Origin: Desulfurobacterium sp. TC5-1
GTDB taxonomy: Bacteria; Aquificota; Aquificia; Desulfurobacteriales; Desulfurobacteriaceae
Assembly: GCF_000421485.1 (NCBI RefSeq)
Contig: NZ_ATXC01000001.1
Span: 827,087 to 891,086 of the forward strand
Direction of reading: 5' to 3'
DNA: 64,000 nt
A model generated the notes under the pieces. It saw only the letters and a program-made list of their open reading frames with translations. It was not told the origin of the DNA and made no database searches. Numbering within the stretch: the stretch's first letter is position 1; every line of letters starts with the position of its first letter. This document shows positions 36,662-46,085 of this stretch, piece by piece. Made by a program: the position numbers and the translations under genes.

Positions 36662-38941
36662 CTATTTCAGCTCCACAATCGTAACACCGTCACCGCCTTC
36701 TTCTATTCTTCCACCGCGGAAAGATTTAACATAAGGTGAATCTTTTAGATATGTCCTGACAAGCCGCTTTAAAATGCCTGTTCCGTGACCGTGAACGATT
36801 TTTACCCTGTGAAATCCCGCAAGTCTTGCATCATCAAGGAATTTTTCAACAGCATCAAGTGCCTCATCGCCTCTCATTCCAAGCAGTTTAATTTCAGGGA
36901 AAAAGTTTTGAGGCACCTTTGCGTCTATCCTTATTTTTTTCTTTTCGGCAACGGTTTCAATAACAGGCTCAAGCTGATTTAACTTCATATCTATTTTTAA
37001 AGCACCTATCGCAACCTTTGCTATACCTCTTTCTGTATCAACAGTTATAACTGTTCCTTTCCTTCCTGTTTTCTTGATCTTTACAATCATGCCGGGCTTT
37101 ATTTCCGCGGCAGCTCTTTTTATCTCTTTTTCTTCCGCCGCTTCCACTTTCTTTTTAGCTTCCTGTATCAGCGCCCTTACCTTTTTCCTGAGCCTTTCGT
37201 CCTGAATTTCAGAAAGAAGCTTTTCACTCTTTTCTCTAAATTCCCTTATGTAAGCCTGAAGGTTCTCAACACCTCTCTCTTTTAAAAGTTCTTTTTCTTT
37301 TTCAAGCTTTTCTCTTTCTCTTTCAAGCTCTTCTTTTAATTTTGCAACCTCTTCCCTTTCATTTTGAAGGGCTCTATATTCAGACTCGAGGGCTGCAACA
37401 ATCTCAGATGCAATCCTATCCTCTGAAGATAGAAGCTTCTGCGCCTTTTCTATAACAGCATCAGGCATTCCGTAACGTTTCGCTATGATAAATGCGTAGC
37501 TTCTGCCTATGACACCGTAAGCAAGGCGGTATAGAGGTTTCAAACTCTTTTCATCAAAGAGAACAGATGCAACCTCATAATAGTCGTCCTTATAAGCGTA
37601 AAGTTTTATCGGCGTAAAGTGGGTCGTTATGATTGAAACGGCGCCTTTTTCTTTTAAGTATTCAAGTATCGCAACACCAAGGCTTGAACCTTCTACCGGA
37701 TCTGTTCCGGCACCGAGCTCATCAAGAAGAACGAGGGTATCTTTATCAGCCTCGCTAAGAATCTCAGAAATGTTCTTAACATGGGCACTGAAAGTGCTCA
37801 AACTCTGTTCAATGCTCTGTTCGTCGCCTATGTCTGCCCTTACTTTTTTAAAAATACGGATTTTACTGCCTTCCGCAGCAGGTATGAGAAATCCCGATTG
37901 AAACATCAAAACGGAAAGCCCCAGAGTCTTGAGTATTACCGTTTTACCGCCGGTATTGGGACCTGTAATGACAAGGCCTTTTTCAACCTTTACATCAACA
38001 GGAATAACTTCTTTCTGTGAAAGGACGAGAAGCGGATGTCTTGCATCTTTAAGTTCTATCCTGTCCGAAATCTCAGGAAGCGTGCCTTTCAATCTGCGGC
38101 TCATCTCAGCAGTTGCGTACCGTCTATCAAGTTCAACAAGTGTGGAAAAAGCCGCAGAAATGCGGAATCTGTTTTCCCTTATCTTCTTGCTTATGTAGGC
38201 AAGAATCCTCTTTATCTCTTTTTCCTCTTCCGCTGCAAGCTCCCTCAACCTGTTGTTATCGTCAACAACAAAGGCAGGTTCAACATAGACAGTCTGTCCC
38301 GATATCGAACGGTCGTGAACGATGCCTGAAAACCGCTTTTTGTAACTGTTTTTGGCAAGGACAACGTATCTACCGTTCCTTATCGTTATAATCTGGTCGG
38401 GACATATATCTTCGTTCCTTCTAACAAGGGATTCAAGACGTTTCTTTATGCTGTCGGCTATCTGTCTCTTTTTCTCCCTTATCATTCTAAGGTTAGAAGA
38501 AGCAGTATCAAGAATCTCACCGCTTTCGTCAATGGAAGTGTCAATAAGTTCTCTCAATTCAAGAAAACTTGAGAGAGAACCGGAAAAAGCTGAAAGCCTC
38601 GGAAACCTTTCTCTTATGTCGTTAAGAAACTTCTTTACAATCTTTGACTGGCAGCAGACAGTGTAAACAGACAGGATTTCCGGAATTGAAAATACTGCAC
38701 CTTCAACCTTTGCCTTTTTTATAACCGATGAAATATCGGGAAAAGCTTCAAGGGGAAAAGACCTTTCTGTTAAAAGCCTTACAAATTCAAATGTAATAAG
38801 TGTCTCTTCCGTTATCTCCGAAACATCGGTGGAAGGTGTAATAGAGAGAACAGCCCTTCTGCCCGGTTCACTTCGGGCAAGGGAGGCAGTTTTCTCAAGA
38901 AGAGTATCAAAATCAAGGTGGCGCCACACTCCTTTGAACAT
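36662..38941 (-). CDS. mutS2: Endonuclease MutS2
   Basis: MutS2 suppresses recombination and in firmicutes splits collided ribosomes. The product is 759 residues from ATG 38941, which follows GGAGGGGG; an in-frame TTG at 38962 would contain that site. It has the MutS core with Walker A TGPNTGGKT and the ABC-type DELGAGTDPVEG, a long Lys/Glu-rich coiled coil (about 505-600), a KOW-like region and a C-terminal Smr nuclease domain (LLGMRGDEALDAVE, IVHGHGTGILK). Codons 2-8 form one arm of a strong hairpin around the start. It follows yqeY on the rpsU unit. Confidence 0.94.
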   Translation of the reverse strand: MFKGVWRHLDFDTLLEKTASLARSEPGRRAVLSITPSTDVSEITEETLITFEFVRLLTERSFPLEAFPDISSVIKKAKVEGAVFSIPEILSVYTVCCQSKIVKKFLNDIRERFPRLSAFSGSLSSFLELRELIDTSIDESGEILDTASSNLRMIREKKRQIADSIKKRLESLVRRNEDICPDQIITIRNGRYVVLAKNSYKKRFSGIVHDRSISGQTVYVEPAFVVDDNNRLRELAAEEEKEIKRILAYISKKIRENRFRISAAFSTLVELDRRYATAEMSRRLKGTLPEISDRIELKDARHPLLVLSQKEVIPVDVKVEKGLVITGPNTGGKTVILKTLGLSVLMFQSGFLIPAAEGSKIRIFKKVRADIGDEQSIEQSLSTFSAHVKNISEILSEADKDTLVLLDELGAGTDPVEGSSLGVAILEYLKEKGAVSIITTHFTPIKLYAYKDDYYEVASVLFDEKSLKPLYRLAYGVIGRSYAFIIAKRYGMPDAVIEKAQKLLSSEDRIASEIVAALESEYRALQNEREEVAKLKEELEREREKLEKEKELLKERGVENLQAYIREFREKSEKLLSEIQDERLRKKVRALIQEAKKKVEAAEEKEIKRAAAEIKPGMIVKIKKTGRKGTVITVDTERGIAKVAIGALKIDMKLNQLEPVIETVAEKKKIRIDAKVPQNFFPEIKLLGMRGDEALDAVEKFLDDARLAGFHRVKIVHGHGTGILKRLVRTYLKDSPYVKSFRGGRIEEGGDGVTIVELK

Positions 38942-38987
38942 TATTATGAATACCCCCTCCAATAGACCAAAGGAGTGCCAGCGCCAC
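38918..38987 (-). repeat. Inverted repeat enclosing the mutS2 start
   Basis: Arms 38918-38936 and 38968-38987 pair over 17 bp (10 + 7, with a 2x3 internal loop). The 31-nt loop holds the ribosome-binding site GGAGGGGG and the ATG of mutS2. In mRNA this would be a very stable hairpin around the initiation site. Confidence 0.75.
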
Positions 38988-39005
38988 GATTATAAGCCAT
39001 GGTAA

Positions 39006-39458
39006 TTAACCTTCTCCTGAGAGAAGTTCTCTTGCAATCCTGTTAACAACAGAACCGTCAGCCTTTCCTTTTACCTTTGGCATTACAACCTTCATAACCT
39101 TACCTAAATCCTTCGGTGAAGAAGCTCCCGTTCCAGCTATGGCTTCCTCAACTATCCTGCGAATCTCATCTTCACTCATCTGCTCTGGAAGGTAAGACTC
39201 AACAATGGCAAGCTCTGCCTTTTCCTTCTCTACGAGATCCTGCCTGCCACCTTTTTCGTAGAGTTCTATGGACTCACGTCTCTGCTTTGCGTACTTTTGA
39301 AGCAGAGAAACAATCTCTTCGTCTGTAAGTTCGCCGCGCTTGTCTATCTCAGCGTTTTTTATAAGAGAGTTTATCATTCTTATGGTGCTGAGTTTAACCT
39401 TATCCCTGGCCTTCATGGCCTCTTTCATGTCTTTAATGAGTCTCTCTTTTAATCCCAT
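39006..39458 (-). CDS. GatB/YqeY domain protein
   Basis: Stand-alone YqeY protein of 150 residues, related to the tail domain of the GatB amidotransferase. Landmarks are MKEAMKARDKVKLSTIRMI at the start, the central ELAIVESYLPEQMSEDEI, and the terminal GKVMKVVMPKVKGKADGSVVN (spread across several short blocks). Its function is unknown. The neighbourhood with rpsU is conserved in many bacteria (rpsU-yqeY-dnaG); here mutS2 takes the third position. Confidence 0.9.
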   Translation of the reverse strand: MGLKERLIKDMKEAMKARDKVKLSTIRMINSLIKNAEIDKRGELTDEEIVSLLQKYAKQRRESIELYEKGGRQDLVEKEKAELAIVESYLPEQMSEDEIRRIVEEAIAGTGASSPKDLGKVMKVVMPKVKGKADGSVVNRIARELLSGEG

Positions 39459-39478
39459 CAGTAATGCCTCTTAAACAA

Positions 39479-39706
39479 TTACTTTTTCTTCTTCTTACCT
39501 CTTGGCGGAAGAAGACCGCGCTTCTTGAGAGCCTTGATAAGACGCTTTCTTGCAGCCATAGCCTTTCTCTTTCTCTTTTCACTTGGCTTCTCGTAGTATT
39601 CTCTCCTCTTAATCTCAGTAAGAATACCCTCCTTTTCGCACAGCTTCTTGAATCTCTTTAGCGCCTTCTCGAATGGCTCTCCGTCACGGACGTAAATTGT
39701 TGCCAT
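39479..39706 (-). CDS. rpsU: 30S ribosomal protein S21
   Basis: Small basic protein S21 of 75 residues: [20 protein letters not shown] at the N-terminus, then [15 protein letters not shown], and a Lys-rich C-terminus. In many bacteria S21 assists base pairing with the Shine-Dalgarno sequence. AAGGAGG precedes the ATG, and a strong promoter is directly upstream, so rpsU heads the rpsU-yqeY-mutS2 unit. Confidence 0.95.
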   Translation of the reverse strand: MATIYVRDGEPFEKALKRFKKLCEKEGILTEIKRREYYEKPSEKRKRKAMAARKRLIKALKKRGLLPPRGKKKKK

Positions 39707-39744
39707 TAAGCATCGCCTCCTTTGGTGGTAATTTTGCTACTGCC

Positions 39745-39773
39745 ATTATATTACCACGATTACCGATTTGCAA
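39745..39773 (-). promoter_or_regulatory. Promoter of rpsU
   Basis: On the minus strand TTGCAA (39773-39768), exactly 17 bp, and a perfect TATAAT (39750-39745). It lies about 40 bp before rpsU, in the gap after selB. Confidence 0.65.
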
Positions 39774-39826
39774 CTGTTTTCAAAAGCTTCAGAGTGAAGA
39801 TTAGAAAATTTTCAAAAGGAAAATGG

Positions 39827-41695
39827 TCACTTGTGCAACTTTCTCTTCCCATTCGAATCTCTAACAGTTACACCTTCAGCGTCAAGGAGTTCAAGGAATG
39901 GAATGGCGTGTTTCCTTGAAAGGTTAAAGAGATTTTTAAAATCGCCAACTGTTATTTCACCTTTCTCCTTCAAAAGATTAACTGTCTTCTCTTTAATCTC
40001 TTTAAACATCTCCGGTAAAAGCAGAAAATCTCCTGCCGTCCTGTAACCTTCCCTCTTTAAAAATGATAAAAGCATGTAAAACTCATCGGATGGTACGTTT
40101 AACTTTTCCTTTAAAGTGCTCAGAGTAGGCACTGACAGGCCGCTCTTTTCAAGTTCTGCATCTATGTCCTCTTTTAGTTTTGAAAATTTTTCATCAAGGT
40201 GAGGGCTGAAATCTTCTAACTTTATAACTTTTCCGTTCTCTTCAAGTCCTGCTGAGGAAATAATATTTAAAAAGAGTTCATCTCCCACGTTCAAAAGGCT
40301 CTTCAGTGTCTCTCTATTTATTCCGTCTGCAACGGGATACTCTTCGTGATAGTCAGCAACAAGTTCTAAAGCCCTGTTTACCAGCAATTTAAAAGTTTCA
40401 ACCGTGTAGATAAGCCCATCTGCAACGATAACTTTTCCTTCTTTTTTAAACTTTTCAACAAGTGTTTTCGCTTCATCTAAAGAAAGATTTAACAGCTGAG
40501 GTAAAAGCTTAATTTCAAGAGGTTCAAACTCCCCAACAAATTCCATGAACGCCGATTCCTTCCCTTTATAAAGGGCATTCAGCTTCTCTATAAACTTGTC
40601 TGCAAACTTTTTACGATAACGTCTCGTTTCAAGAGGATGAAGAATCGTACCGCCACCTATAACCCTGCCCGGTGAAATCGTCCTGACAACAAAGTTATCG
40701 CCGTAAACCGGATAAATATCCCTGTCAAAAATCACCTGTGCAAAGCAGGTTTCACCGGGATTTAAAATGTCCCTATCTACAAGGACAATTTCCGCCTCAG
40801 CCATAAGGGTAAGGTAGTGGAAGTGAACCTTCTGCCTCTTTTTAACCGCAGGTGCAGATTTTGAAAGTGTAAAAGTTACATCAACAATCCTTGAAGACCT
40901 TAAAGTTCCAGGTACCGTTAAGATATCACCTCTGTGAACCTTTTCTTTCGGCACTGTTAAATTTGCAGCTGTCCGCTGCCCTGGAAAAGCTTTATCTACG
41001 TCTTTACCTGCCGTCTGAAGATTCTTTATTTTCGTCTCTATTTTAGAAGGCAGAATCTCAACCGTATCGCCCTTTGAAAGTTCACCATCCGAAAGCGTGC
41101 CTGTAACGACAGTGCCAAAACCCTTTACAGTAAAAACTCTATCAACAGGCAGGCGGGGAAAGCTTCTTCCTTTCCGTACATCAAGAGATTCAACTAACTT
41201 TTTCAGTTCATCCTTTAAAACATCAAAACCTGCACCGGTTTTTGAAGAAACCTTTACAAAAGGTGCCTTTTCAAGGAAAGTCTCTTTCAGAAAATCCCTG
41301 ACATCTTCTTCAACAAGCTCAAGCCACTCTTCATCAACAGTGTCAACCTTCGTAAGAACGACAATACCCTTTTCTATTCCAAGCATCTGACAGACAGTAA
41401 GGTGTTCCTCTGTCTGCGGCATTACTCCCTCATCAGCTGCAATCACAAAAAGAACACCGTCTATGCCGTGAGCACCGGCAACCATGTTTTTTATAAATTT
41501 TTCATGCCCGGGAACATCAACAATGCTTATCAGGCAGTCATCAAGGAAGAAATGGGCAAAACCGGGTTCTATGGTCATGCCTCTCTCTTTTTCTTCTTTC
41601 AAACGGTCCGTATCAACACCCGTAAGCCTTTTTACCAGAGAGGTTTTGCCGTGGTCTATATGTCCAGCAGTTCCTATTGTTACTACCTTTTTCAT
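39827..41695 (-). CDS. selB: Selenocysteine-specific translation elongation factor
   Basis: EF-Tu-like GTPase that delivers Sec-tRNA to UGA codons followed by a SECIS hairpin. The 622-residue protein has G1 GHIDHGKT (11-18), [20 protein letters not shown] (spread over the switch region), the NKXD-equivalent TKVD, EF-Tu domains 2 and 3, and about 250 C-terminal residues of winged helices that bind SECIS. Its presence implies selenoproteins such as formate dehydrogenase or hydrogenase; selA, selC and selD are not visible here. It overlaps gpsA by 4 bp and ends the thiE-to-selB run. Confidence 0.93.
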   Translation of the reverse strand: MKKVVTIGTAGHIDHGKTSLVKRLTGVDTDRLKEEKERGMTIEPGFAHFFLDDCLISIVDVPGHEKFIKNMVAGAHGIDGVLFVIAADEGVMPQTEEHLTVCQMLGIEKGIVVLTKVDTVDEEWLELVEEDVRDFLKETFLEKAPFVKVSSKTGAGFDVLKDELKKLVESLDVRKGRSFPRLPVDRVFTVKGFGTVVTGTLSDGELSKGDTVEILPSKIETKIKNLQTAGKDVDKAFPGQRTAANLTVPKEKVHRGDILTVPGTLRSSRIVDVTFTLSKSAPAVKKRQKVHFHYLTLMAEAEIVLVDRDILNPGETCFAQVIFDRDIYPVYGDNFVVRTISPGRVIGGGTILHPLETRRYRKKFADKFIEKLNALYKGKESAFMEFVGEFEPLEIKLLPQLLNLSLDEAKTLVEKFKKEGKVIVADGLIYTVETFKLLVNRALELVADYHEEYPVADGINRETLKSLLNVGDELFLNIISSAGLEENGKVIKLEDFSPHLDEKFSKLKEDIDAELEKSGLSVPTLSTLKEKLNVPSDEFYMLLSFLKREGYRTAGDFLLLPEMFKEIKEKTVNLLKEKGEITVGDFKNLFNLSRKHAIPFLELLDAEGVTVRDSNGKRKLHK

Positions 41696-42663
41696 TCTTC
41701 CTTCACCGGCCTTGATAGCAGATTAAGCATTATTTCGGAAGGATTTTTTCTTTCATACACAACATCATAAACCGCCCGCGTTATAGGCATCTCAACATTC
41801 AATTTCTCCGAAAGTTCAACGGCCGCTTTCACCGTATGAACACCTTCAACCACGTACTTTTTATCAACCTCTCCCTCACCTCTTCCAATGGTCAGGCCAA
41901 ACTGCCTGTTTCTTGAAAGGTTACCCGTGCATGTAAGAATTAAATCTCCCATTCCTGAAAGGCCGTAAAAGGTCTTTTCTTTACCACCAAGCTTTAATCC
42001 AAGCTTCTTAATCTCATGAAGTCCCCTTGTTATCAAGGCTGCTCTGGCATTGCTCCCGAGTTCCATACCGTCGGATATACCTGCTGCAATGGCTATGACG
42101 TTTTTCATTGCACCGCCTGTTTCAACACCGATAACATCGTCAGAAGCATACAGACGGAAAAGTTTCGTGTTTAAAAGATTAACCATTTCAAAAGTCTTAT
42201 CTATGTCTTTGCCGGCGAGAACCGCTGCAGTGGGCCTTCCAAGGGCAACTTCCCTTGCAAATGTGGGACCTGAAAGAACAAAGTAGTCACCTCCAACGGC
42301 TTCAGCGTAAACCTGAGAAAGCAACTTTAGAGAAGAAATCTCAATCCCTTTACTCGCACATATAACCTTTCTCTTTGAAAGAAACTCTCTGTGCCTCCTC
42401 CAGAAATCACCTGTGAACTGTGCAGGAATAACTGAAAAGACAACATCCTTAACCTTCTTAAAGAAAACTTCTATGTCAGAAACCGCCTCTACAGAATCGG
42501 GATAAGAAACACCATTAAGATACTTTTTGTTTTCCCTTTCCCTGTTTATAGAGTTAGCAACATCCCCCTCACGGCACCACTGAACTACGTTAAACCCGCT
42601 TCTCCCAAAATGTATTGAGAGAGCAGAACCCCAGCTCCCGGAACCAAGAATACCTATAACCAT
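41692..42663 (-). CDS. gpsA: Glycerol-3-phosphate dehydrogenase [NAD(P)+]
   Basis: Reduces dihydroxyacetone phosphate to sn-glycerol 3-phosphate, the backbone of bacterial phospholipids. The Rossmann motif [12 protein letters not shown] opens the protein and the catalytic Lys is in [27 protein letters not shown] is another family block. At 323 residues it is of normal length. It starts 3 bp after the PHP gene and overlaps selB, so it belongs to the same transcript. Confidence 0.95.
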   Translation of the reverse strand: MVIGILGSGSWGSALSIHFGRSGFNVVQWCREGDVANSINRERENKKYLNGVSYPDSVEAVSDIEVFFKKVKDVVFSVIPAQFTGDFWRRHREFLSKRKVICASKGIEISSLKLLSQVYAEAVGGDYFVLSGPTFAREVALGRPTAAVLAGKDIDKTFEMVNLLNTKLFRLYASDDVIGVETGGAMKNVIAIAAGISDGMELGSNARAALITRGLHEIKKLGLKLGGKEKTFYGLSGMGDLILTCTGNLSRNRQFGLTIGRGEGEVDKKYVVEGVHTVKAAVELSEKLNVEMPITRAVYDVVYERKNPSEIMLNLLSRPVKEE

Positions 42664-42666
42664 AGC

Positions 42667-43515
42667 TTACACTCCAGCAAAAACGCCAAAATTGAGATCC
42701 TTCATTTTAATTTTAAGCATTCCAATGTCTATGTCAGGCTTATTATACCCGTGATAATCACTGCCACCTGTGGTGTAAAGGCCGAGTTCTTTTGCCATCT
42801 CTTTAAAATTAACAACCATAGAGGGGGTGTGTTCTGAATGAATAACCTCAATACCTTCAAGCCCTTCTCTCTTAAGCTGTGAAACGAACTTGTAAAGTCT
42901 GGAGCATCCCAACTTCAACGTATAGGGGTGTGCGAGAACGGGAATACCTCCGGCTTCTTTTATCAACCTGAAAATCTCCCGGTAATCAAGCTTCCTTCTT
43001 TTCACCTTCAGCCGTCTTAAAAGGGCAAAAGCTTTCTTTCTGGAAGAAACCATCTGTTTTTTAACAAGCATCGTTACTATATTCGGCTTTCCAAAGTTTT
43101 TACCGAAAACTTTTTCAAGTTCATCATAAGTTATATTAAATCCTTCTTCGCCAAGACGCTCAATGAGAATCCTGTTTCTCTCTTCTCTTGATTTTGAAAA
43201 AAAGTCCACAAGCTCAAGAATTGAAGGCGAATCGGGATTAATAAAGTAGCCGAGAACGTGAAACTCGGCAGATGCAGGAAGCATGGATGTATCGGCTGTT
43301 ACCTCTATCCCAGGAATCACCTCAACACCATATACTTTTCCGGCATTGACAGCACTTTCAAGACCTGAAACTGTATCGTGATCGGTTATACTTATAAGAG
43401 AAAGACCTTTTAGAGACGCAAGTTTAACGACTTCTTCCGGTTTATCTGTTCCGTCAGAACAGGTCGTATGAACATGAAGATCAACCATTATTTCATTGCT
43501 GCTATAGCTATCCAT
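42667..43515 (-). CDS. PHP-domain phosphoesterase
   Basis: PHP-domain protein of the YciV/TrpH (RNase AM) group, 282 residues. Metal ligands are in DLHVHTTCSDGT, ITDHDT, PGIEVT, a central AHPYT and a C-terminal GGSDYHG. Related proteins are 5'-3' exonucleases acting on RNA or on 3',5'-phosphoadenosine phosphates; the substrate here is not decidable. ATG 43515 has AGAAGGG upstream and gives a 28-bp overlap with prmA; Met10 (43488, overlapping the prmA stop as TAATG) is an alternative start. Confidence 0.85.
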   Translation of the reverse strand: MDSYSSNEIMVDLHVHTTCSDGTDKPEEVVKLASLKGLSLISITDHDTVSGLESAVNAGKVYGVEVIPGIEVTADTSMLPASAEFHVLGYFINPDSPSILELVDFFSKSREERNRILIERLGEEGFNITYDELEKVFGKNFGKPNIVTMLVKKQMVSSRKKAFALLRRLKVKRRKLDYREIFRLIKEAGGIPVLAHPYTLKLGCSRLYKFVSQLKREGLEGIEVIHSEHTPSMVVNFKEMAKELGLYTTGGSDYHGYNKPDIDIGMLKIKMKDLNFGVFAGV

Positions 43516-44309
43516 TCACCTTCCCTTCTAATCTCATTAATAACAAGGCCGTTAGTTTTAAGCTCTTTAACCATGTCCTCTTCCTGACTTTTCAAAACAC
43601 CGGAAACAAGGAGATACCTTTCAGTCCTTTTAACCAGGTCGGGAATTAGTGGCTCCAAAAGATGCTTTTCTATGTTTGCAGCAACCATGTCAAAAGTGCC
43701 TTCAACAGCATCAACACTTCCAGGAACAAACTCTATACCTGAAATATTGTTTATTGCCATGTTAAGTTCAAGTTCATCTTCAACCTCTTTTTGAATATCA
43801 CAGGCAACAACCTTTTTCGCACCAAGTTTTTTAGCTAAAATGGAGAGAATACCACTACCACAACCAACATCTAAAAATGAAAAACCCGGAAGCATAAATT
43901 CTTCTATAAGTTCCATAATCAACTTTGTAGTTTCGTGAGTACCTGTACCAAAGGTTTGACCCGGATATATGTAAATAGGTATCCTGTCACCTGGATTAAA
44001 CTCGTCCTTCATCCAGGAAGGAACAACGACAATTTTTTTTCCAATTGGTGTCGGCTTGAAGTGCTTTTTCCAGTTTTCGTTCCAGTTCTGCTCTTCTATT
44101 CTAAAAGAACCAAGGAGATAATCCTTAAGCGGTGAGGCCTGGGGATTAAAGTCGGTATCACCGTCAAAATACACACGAATGTAGGATATTCCGTTTTCCT
44201 CTTTTAAATCTTCTATCCCCTTGCATCCCGCTTCAAAAAGTATGCAGTCTGCCTTGTCCCTCTCTTCGTTTGGAATGGCAAAGTCAAAAGCCATGTAGTA
44301 CCTTTCCAT
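43488..44309 (-). CDS. prmA: Ribosomal protein L11 methyltransferase
   Basis: Trimethylates amino groups of ribosomal protein L11. The 273 residues comprise an N-terminal substrate-recognition domain and a Rossmann methyltransferase domain with the TFGTGTHETT block before the AdoMet motif FLDVGCGSGIL, then VAANIEKHLLEPL. The length is normal. It lies 17 bp after alr and overlaps the PHP gene. Such mixed housekeeping operons are usual in this kind of genome. Confidence 0.93.
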   Translation of the reverse strand: MERYYMAFDFAIPNEERDKADCILFEAGCKGIEDLKEENGISYIRVYFDGDTDFNPQASPLKDYLLGSFRIEEQNWNENWKKHFKPTPIGKKIVVVPSWMKDEFNPGDRIPIYIYPGQTFGTGTHETTKLIMELIEEFMLPGFSFLDVGCGSGILSILAKKLGAKKVVACDIQKEVEDELELNMAINNISGIEFVPGSVDAVEGTFDMVAANIEKHLLEPLIPDLVKRTERYLLVSGVLKSQEEDMVKELKTNGLVINEIRREGEWIAIAAMK

Positions 44310-44326
44310 CGCTCCCCTCTCAAATC

Positions 44327-45385
44327 CTATTCTTCTAAGAATACCCTTTTTACTCTGGGGCTAATATCACACATAATTTCGTAAGAAATCGTTCCCGCCT
44401 CTTCTGCCATTTTATCAAAGGTAAGCTCCCTGTCAGTAATAACAACCTCATCACCGGGACGGGCATCAACCCCTTCGAGAGAAACAACTGTCATATCCAT
44501 GCAGATTCTTCCCCTGACCGGGCACTTTTCACCGTTTACCTTTACATACCATTTTCCGGAAAGGCTCCTCATCAACCCATCTGCATATCCAAAGGCAACT
44601 ACACCAACTTTTTCCTTTGAAGAGGTAACATAAGTTCTACCGTAAGAGATACCCCATCCTTCGGGCAACGTCTTAACCTGTATAAGTCTCGACTTTATCT
44701 CCATAACCTGTTCAAGCTTTATCGGAAAGTCAGGACCTGGTTTACTTCCATATAAAGCAAGTCCTATCCTTGAATGTGTAAGCAAAGAATCAAAATGGTA
44801 CGGTACCGCAGCACTGTTATCAACATGAACAGCAATATCGCTGTTTACCTTCAAAGCTTCCTTCACAAACCTCATAAAAAACGAAAACTGCTGTCTGGTA
44901 AAAGTCTCGTCCTCGTCAGAAACGGGGAAATGGCTCATGATACCTTTGAACAGAGGTGAAGAAAAAAACTCCGTTAACTTTTGAAAATCGTCCGGCATAA
45001 ATCCGAGTCTCCCCATGCCGGTATCTATCTTCACATGAAAAGGAATTCCCATTTCAATAGCAATACCAAGACTTTCAAAATCAAAAACTACAGGTATCAA
45101 GTCATACTCTAAAAAATTCCTGGCACTCTCAAAGAGAGGATTACTCATAACAATAATAGGACTTTTTATACCGCCCTCTCTAAGTTCTATCCCTTCAAAT
45201 ACAGTAGCAACGGCAAAAGCAGAAACATCTGTCTTTCTCTCTAAAAAAGAAGCGACTGCAACACTTCCGTGACCATAAGCATTCGCTTTAACAACAGCAA
45301 TAATCTTCTTATTTCCGGCAAACCTTTTCAAACTTTCATAATTTCTTTTTAATCTATCAAGGTAAACTTCTGCCCATCTCAGCAT
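44327..45385 (-). CDS. alr: Alanine racemase
   Basis: PLP enzyme making D-alanine for peptidoglycan. Lys33 in VVKANAYGHG forms the PLP Schiff base; the second catalytic residue, a Tyr, is in GISYGRTY. RICMDMTVV and the C-terminal YEIMCDISPRVKR complete the family pattern. At 352 residues it is slightly short but intact. Its start overlaps the end of thiE by 29 bp. Confidence 0.95.
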   Translation of the reverse strand: MLRWAEVYLDRLKRNYESLKRFAGNKKIIAVVKANAYGHGSVAVASFLERKTDVSAFAVATVFEGIELREGGIKSPIIVMSNPLFESARNFLEYDLIPVVFDFESLGIAIEMGIPFHVKIDTGMGRLGFMPDDFQKLTEFFSSPLFKGIMSHFPVSDEDETFTRQQFSFFMRFVKEALKVNSDIAVHVDNSAAVPYHFDSLLTHSRIGLALYGSKPGPDFPIKLEQVMEIKSRLIQVKTLPEGWGISYGRTYVTSSKEKVGVVAFGYADGLMRSLSGKWYVKVNGEKCPVRGRICMDMTVVSLEGVDARPGDEVVITDRELTFDKMAEEAGTISYEIMCDISPRVKRVFLEE

Positions 45386-45992
45386 CTATCTTCTCTCTCA
45401 GTTTTCTGGCATTTACGAAAGGATCACCATCAAAAATAGCCCTGACAACGGCAATACCTGCAGGTTTACAGGCAAGAACACTACCGATATTATCCGAATT
45501 AATTCCTCCAATTGCAACAACCGGATGAAAAGAGTTTTTAACTGCCTGAGAAAGACCGTCCACTCCAACTACAGGATCAGGTTTCTCTTTTGTATTCGTT
45601 GGAAAAACAGGACCAAACCCTATGTAATTAACCTCTTCTTCGTTTGCCCTTTCAACCTGAAACAGATTGTGAGTAGAAAGTCCTATGATGAAATGTTCCC
45701 CGACAATCTTTCTGATTATAGAAACCGGCAAATCACTCTGCCCGACGTGAACGCCATCGGCAGAAACGGCAAGGGCTATGTCAAGCCTGTCATTAACAAT
45801 AAAGGGAACCCCATACCTTTTAGTAACATTCCTTACAATCAACGCTTCACGATACATATTAAGAGAATCTTTTTTCTTCGCCCTGTACTGAATGATGGAA
45901 ACACCACCCTCTATTGCCGCAGCCACTTTATCGGCTATATTGGTTTCATCCATAAAACGCTCATCGGTAATTGCATAGAGTTTTAAATCCAT
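45357..45992 (-). CDS. thiE: Thiamine-phosphate synthase
   Basis: Couples hydroxymethylpyrimidine pyrophosphate and thiazole phosphate to thiamine monophosphate. The TIM-barrel motifs are IIQYRAKKKD, VNDRLDIALAVSADGVHVGQ (metal and pyrophosphate binding), GFGPVFPTNTK and VAIGGIN. At 211 residues it is typical. It is the first gene of the minus-strand series thiE-alr-prmA-PHP-gpsA-selB and is divergent from ftsY. No thiamine riboswitch is visible in the 93-bp gap. Confidence 0.94.
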   Translation of the reverse strand: MDLKLYAITDERFMDETNIADKVAAAIEGGVSIIQYRAKKKDSLNMYREALIVRNVTKRYGVPFIVNDRLDIALAVSADGVHVGQSDLPVSIIRKIVGEHFIIGLSTHNLFQVERANEEEVNYIGFGPVFPTNTKEKPDPVVGVDGLSQAVKNSFHPVVAIGGINSDNIGSVLACKPAGIAVVRAIFDGDPFVNARKLREKIDAEMGRSLP

Positions 45993-46040
45993 ACCAGTAC
46001 CCTTTGTGGAAGAGAAAATGTGGAAAAATCAAAGTAATAG

Positions 46041-46046
46041 TATAAT
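46041..46046 (+). promoter_or_regulatory. -10 box upstream of ftsY
   Basis: Perfect TATAAT 39 bp before the ftsY ATG, in the divergent gap with thiE. No clear -35 box. Confidence 0.45.
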
Positions 46047-46085
46047 TTAGTATTACCAGACGTTCAATAGTTAAAGGAGTAGAGT

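Noticed and set aside
39707..39826. tRNA-Sec gene next to selB
   Set aside because: No cloverleaf or CCA-type end in the gap; it holds only the rpsU promoter.
45993..46085. Thiamine riboswitch before thiE
   Set aside because: The 93-bp gap lacks the conserved CUGAGA and other TPP-riboswitch elements.
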